A DNA stretch of 9,225 nucleotides from Candidatus Iainarchaeum sp. (GTDB lineage: Archaea > Iainarchaeota > Iainarchaeia > Iainarchaeales > Iainarchaeaceae): NCBI GenBank assembly GCA_013331625.1, contig DUGC01000046.1:16721-25945 (forward strand), read 5' to 3'. The notes below the pieces were generated by a model, which made no database searches, was not told the origin of the DNA, and saw nothing but the letters and a program-made list of their open reading frames with translations. The position numbers were made by a program, and so were the translations under genes. Positions 6,828 to 9,225 of the stretch are shown in pieces (position 1 is the stretch's first letter; each line of letters starts with the position of its first letter).

Positions 6828-7859
6828 ATGGATCTAAGTGAGCTTGGCGGGGAATTTGCGTTCATAAACAGGATCGCAGTAAAGCCGCGGCTCAAAAGTG
6901 TTGTTGTGGGAATCGGCGATGATGCGGCTGTCGTAAGGGCGGGAAATAGGCTGCTTGCAATCACTACTGATATGCTCGTTGAGCGCGACCATTTTTCGCT
7001 TGAATATTTCACGCCCCGCCAGCTCGGGATTAAAGCCATGGAATCAAATGTGAGTGACATTGCAGCAATGGGCGCAAAGCCGCTTTATGCTTTCATTTCA
7101 ATATGCCTTCCGAAAAGTGCAACTGTGGAATTCATTGACGGCTTTTATGCGGGGGTTTATGAATCTGCAGGCAGGCACGGGGCTGATGTATTGGGAGGGG
7201 ATACAACGCATGGGGACACCATTGTGGTGAACATCGCCCTGATCGGGGAGATACAAAATCCCAAAATCCGCAAAACCCTCCAAATTCCAAAAAATTCCAA
7301 AAAAATGATTACTTCCGCAGCTTCAAATTCCCAAATTGCCAAAATGCTGCCGCTGCGCTCGAATGCAAAGGAAGGCGACCTGATTTTTGTCACAGGCCAC
7401 CTCGGCGCCTCGGCCGCAGGCCTCAAGCTGTTCCTCAAAAAAACCGAAGGCTTTGATTTTGTGAAAAAAAAGCACCTTGAGCCAAGCGCGCGTATGGACC
7501 TTTCGCAAAGAATCGCAAAGATCGCGAACGCGATGGAGGATGTGAGTGACGGCCTTGCGTCCGAGGTGCGCAACATCTGCCTTGCAAGCAAAAAGGGCGC
7601 GGTGATTTATGCGCAAAATGTGCCGGTCGCAAAGGAAACAAAAGCTGCTGCATCCGCCTGCGGAAACGACGCGCTCGATTATGCGCTTTTTGGCGGCGAG
7701 GACTTCGAGCTGGTGTTCACGGTGCCTGAAAAGTTCAAATCGAAGGCGCAAAAGCTCGGCACGCTTGTGGGGAAGGTCACAAAGGGCGGCGGGGTTTTCC
7801 TTGAAAAGAACGGAGTGGTGGCTGAACTCAAAAGGTTCGGGTACGACCATTTTGCGTGA
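6828..7859 (+). CDS. thiL: Thiamine-monophosphate kinase
   Basis: Phosphorylates thiamine phosphate to thiamine pyrophosphate with ATP (EC 2.7.4.16), the last step of the pathway. The start at 6828 gives MDLSELGGEFAFINRI, the usual ThiL N-terminus; starting at 6759 would add 23 atypical residues and overlap thiC. Motifs include GIGDDAAVV (28-36), TTDMLVERDHF (46-56), GIKAMESNVSDIAAMGAKP (67-85), GGDTTHGD (123-130), GDLIFVTGHLGASAAGL (183-199), EDVSDGLASEV (237-247) and LFGGEDFELVFTVP (287-300). The protein has 343 residues, about 20-40 more than usual; the excess is a Lys/Asn/Ser-rich segment at about 143-174, encoded by short DNA repeats, between the ATP-domain strand and the GDLIFVTG segment. 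It is the last gene of thiE-thiC-thiL. Confidence 0.94.
   Translation: MDLSELGGEFAFINRIAVKPRLKSVVVGIGDDAAVVRAGNRLLAITTDMLVERDHFSLEYFTPRQLGIKAMESNVSDIAAMGAKPLYAFISICLPKSATVEFIDGFYAGVYESAGRHGADVLGGDTTHGDTIVVNIALIGEIQNPKIRKTLQIPKNSKKMITSAASNSQIAKMLPLRSNAKEGDLIFVTGHLGASAAGLKLFLKKTEGFDFVKKKHLEPSARMDLSQRIAKIANAMEDVSDGLASEVRNICLASKKGAVIYAQNVPVAKETKAAASACGNDALDYALFGGEDFELVFTVPEKFKSKAQKLGTLVGKVTKGGGVFLEKNGVVAELKRFGYDHFA
7254..7347 (+). repeat. Degenerate 8-base repeats inside thiL
   Basis: CAAAATCC occurs twice in tandem (7254-7261, 7262-7269), followed by CAAAACCC (7271), CAAATTCC (7281) and AAAATTCC (7291). A second block has CAAATTCC, CAAATTGC and CAAAATGC in tandem (7324-7347). The period of eight is not a multiple of three, so each unit is read in a different frame, yet the insertion as a whole keeps thiL open. 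Confidence 0.65.
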
Positions 7860-7888
7860 AGTGCTGCCTTGCGATTATTCCGCGAAAC

Positions 7889-7897
7889 ATTTATATT
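7889..7897 (+). promoter_or_regulatory. TATA box for the basic hypothetical protein
   Basis: ATTTATATT is centred about 27 bases before the ATG at 7921, the leaderless distance. A T8 run (7909-7916) between box and start could also terminate the thiL transcript. Confidence 0.6.
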
Positions 7898-7920
7898 GTA
7901 GCGGTCTGTTTTTTTTACTG

Positions 7921-8670
7921 ATGAGGCATCCAGTAAACAAACTCCAAAGAAGGGCAATAGAGCAACTGCGCTCTGCAGGTAGGGGGGTTTCCCGGTTGAG
8001 TTCACCCCAAGGCTCGCTTCCAGTTCCACTCAGGCCGCGTGTTTTTAGAAGCTCAAAGAAAACAACCCTGCACGGGCTCAAGAGGAAAACTCAGCCTGCA
8101 GTGGCTTCAAATCAGATGCCTGATTTTAGGCTTATCGACAGGCTGGAAAAAATTAAAGCTACTCATGAAGTCGCTTTTAACAGGCGGCCTGAACTCGTTG
8201 CTGCTCTGGCGCGTGAGCAGCAAAAACTTACTGGATTTAAATGGTTTGGGGAAATTCACCAGATAGAAGCTCTCAATACCCGCAAAAAAATCCCATACAA
8301 AGGAAAAAAATGGGAGTATATGAAAAATCTAGCCAGAAAGCAAAGGGCAAGGACCATCCTTACAAAATATTCAAAAGAAATCCGTGCTGACCCAAGGCTT
8401 GCAGTAAATAGAAATGCAACCGGGGCTATCCTTTCCTATGAGAGAATCAAGATTGGGTCCAGATCACTTATGGATGCCTTGCTTGAAAAATTTGAAATGG
8501 AAGGCAATGCTGAAGCAGTGAATGCTTTGCGCCAAGGCCATAAATTAATCTTTATTAAAGAAAGCGGAAAATGGGCAGATTCAGTTAAAGAGAAAGCCAG
8601 AAATATGCTGGAAGCGCAAAGAAGGCGCCAAGGGTATGTTGAAGAGAGAATAGATGAAGAAGAATTCTAG
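7921..8670 (+). CDS. Hypothetical basic protein, unrecognised
   Basis: I do not recognise this 249-residue protein. It has no signal peptide or membrane segment. The first 60 residues are rich in Arg, Ser, Pro and Lys and probably disordered. From about residue 65 on it is mostly predicted helix and strongly charged (for example IDRLEKIKATHEVAFNRRPELVAALAREQQKL, and the C-terminal ADSVKEKARNMLEAQRRRQGYVEERIDEEEF). It ends in an acidic cluster after a long basic stretch, which suggests nucleic-acid or ribosome binding, though this is only an inference. The start is fixed by a TATA box at leaderless distance; the frame is open upstream into thiL but that part is out of frame with thiL. Arginine codon AGA is used nine times here, against none in thiC and one in thiL, so the gene may be a recent arrival. 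Confidence 0.72.
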   Translation: MRHPVNKLQRRAIEQLRSAGRGVSRLSSPQGSLPVPLRPRVFRSSKKTTLHGLKRKTQPAVASNQMPDFRLIDRLEKIKATHEVAFNRRPELVAALAREQQKLTGFKWFGEIHQIEALNTRKKIPYKGKKWEYMKNLARKQRARTILTKYSKEIRADPRLAVNRNATGAILSYERIKIGSRSLMDALLEKFEMEGNAEAVNALRQGHKLIFIKESGKWADSVKEKARNMLEAQRRRQGYVEERIDEEEF

Positions 8671-8719
8671 TGAGCATTGAGTAATGATGCCCCATATTGC
8701 GCCTTGAACATAAAACTCA

Positions 8720-8725
8720 TTTTTT
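8720..8725 (+). terminator. Oligo-T stretch after the hypothetical protein
   Basis: A T6 run about 50 bases beyond the stop codon, in the gap to the convergent L40e gene. It is the first T run of this length after the gene. Confidence 0.35.
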
Positions 8726-8738
8726 CTCAAGCAAGAAC

Positions 8739-8744
8739 AAAAAA
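8739..8744 (-). terminator. Oligo-T stretch after the L40e gene
   Basis: Six A on the plus strand read as T6 on the minus strand, about 20 bases past the L40e stop codon, consistent with an archaeal terminator. Confidence 0.4.
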
Positions 8745-8764
8745 GAATTTAGAGGATGCTAAAG

Positions 8765-8935
8765 TTACGCACTTTTCTTCTTGCCCTTTTTCCTCAGGCG
8801 CAGCTTGCGTGAGTTGCATTTGCGGCACTTTGCTGGCGGCTTGCTGTGGTTGGAGCGGTTCTTTGCGTTGCACCGCATGCAGATCCAAACGTCCTGGAAT
8901 ATCCTTTTTGCTGCAACCGGATTCAATGCGCCCAT
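8765..8935 (-). CDS. rpl40e: 50S ribosomal protein L40e
   Basis: A 56-residue very basic protein that matches the archaeal L40e family, a small zinc-binding component of the large ribosomal subunit. The key part is VWICMRCNAKNRSNHSKPP followed by AKCRKCNSRKLRLRKKG. Four cysteines (19, 22, 37 and 40) form two C-x2-C pairs, spaced as in a zinc ribbon, with the family's ICMxCNAxN and CRKC signatures. The spacer between the pairs is slightly longer than in typical archaeal L40e (about 48-52 residues overall). The ATG at 8935 is the natural start; a minus-strand TATA-like box lies about 33 bases upstream. The gene is monocistronic and convergent with the hypothetical protein. It is easily missed because longer spurious frames cover it. 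Confidence 0.85.
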   Translation of the reverse strand: MGALNPVAAKRIFQDVWICMRCNAKNRSNHSKPPAKCRKCNSRKLRLRKKGKKKSA

Positions 8936-8964
8936 TTCCAATACCCCGATTTTTAATTGCCAAA

Positions 8965-8994
8965 ATTATACAGCCTATCCCATCGCGGATGGGA
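8965..8994 (-). promoter_or_regulatory. Promoter of the L40e gene with adjoining palindrome
   Basis: On the minus strand GTATAAT (8965-8971) would start transcription about seven bases before the L40e ATG. Directly upstream of the box lies a perfect palindrome with a three-base centre, TCCCATC-GCG-GATGGGA (8978-8994), in the place where an activator or repressor would bind. Confidence 0.4.
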
Positions 8995-9225
8995 AAACTG
9001 CCGTAACCAACAGGCCGGGCAGCAATAAACATTTCAAGTATTCATTTACCCGATCTGTTGCAGCCTCAACTGTTGTTTTCGTACTAATTCCACCACTGAA
9101 AACTATTTAAATGCAATGGGGCGATTTTCTAGTAGAAAGGACGGTTTTCCTCAAAGGAAGATAAAGGCTGAATATAAAGCTTTTTCTTTTCGCCAGCGTT
9201 TTCTTTTGGGCTAAACCAAAAGAAA
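8995..9225. other. Spacer with an unassigned promoter
   Basis: No gene is supported between the L40e promoter and the window end. CTATTTAAATG (9103-9113) is a good, nearly symmetric TATA box. On the plus strand it would start a transcript near 9134 that runs off the window; on the minus strand it would start one near 9082. A 32-codon plus-strand frame at 9116-9214 begins before the predicted start site and resembles nothing I know. The box may serve a gene or RNA mostly outside the window. Confidence 0.35.
9200..9225. repeat. Perfect inverted repeat at the window end
   Basis: TTTCTTTTGG (9200-9209) is the exact reverse complement of CCAAAAGAAA (9216-9225), with a six-base loop. The right arm runs to the last base, so the repeat may extend further. 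The TTTTCTTTT part of the left arm is also repeated directly about 17 bases earlier. It could be a terminator, the tip of a small mobile element or a dispersed palindromic repeat. Confidence 0.5.

Noticed and set aside
8727..9032. Minus-strand 101-codon frame
   Set aside because: It is an out-of-frame shadow over the L40e gene, which has a conserved zinc ribbon and its own start and stop.
8987..9107. Minus-strand open stretch beginning I-V-F-S-G-G-I-S-T-K, about 40 codons
   Set aside because: It follows a stop codon with no usable start codon, and I recognise no family.
9116..9214. Plus-strand 32-codon frame starting MGRFSSRKDG
   Set aside because: The start lies before the predicted transcript start, it lacks a ribosome site, and it ends inside the terminal palindrome.
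1..9225. tRNA, rRNA, CRISPR or insertion sequence
   Set aside because: I looked in every spacer and saw no tRNA arms, regularly spaced repeats or transposase frames.

Overview
The window looks like chromosomal DNA from an archaeon, possibly a DPANN or deep euryarchaeal lineage; the exact phylum cannot be read from it. Pointers to Archaea are a digeranylgeranylglyceryl phosphate synthase for ether lipids, ribosomal protein L40e, a COG1395-type HTH regulator, A/T-rich TATA boxes about 25-28 bases upstream of start codons that imply leaderless mRNAs, and GGTG-core ribosome binding sites inside or at the head of operons.

Layout. Positions 1-330 (minus) hold the N-terminal part of an EamA/DMT-type transporter, cut by the window edge and broken by a one-base frameshift in a run of six C. 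A 231-base divergent spacer with an unusual cluster of inverted repeats separates it from a thiamine pyrophosphokinase gene (562-1194, plus). Convergent to that is a tight minus-strand operon, ubiA-like / HTH regulator / pcm (3583 down to 1207), whose genes overlap by ATGA. A divergent spacer with a CTTACG-N8-CGTAAG palindrome leads into the plus-strand thiamine block: thiM (3819-4625), then thiE-thiC-thiL (4740-7859). After it come an unrecognised basic protein with its own promoter (7921-8670), a convergent 56-residue L40e gene (8765-8935, minus), and a spacer with a further plus-strand TATA box and a palindrome at the window end.

Function. ThiC makes HMP phosphate, ThiM salvages hydroxyethylthiazole, ThiE joins the two halves into thiamine phosphate, and ThiL phosphorylates that to thiamine pyrophosphate. 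The separate pyrophosphokinase would convert preformed thiamine directly. HMP(-P) kinase (ThiD) and a thiazole synthase are not in the window, so the block is either completed elsewhere or leans on salvage of the thiazole half. The minus-strand operon combines membrane-lipid synthesis, a putative regulator and protein repair. I see no clear novel defence or mobile system. The most unusual signals are the repeat cluster at 376-521, the palindrome before thiM, an 8-base repeat inserted inside thiL, and the codon-atypical orphan protein.
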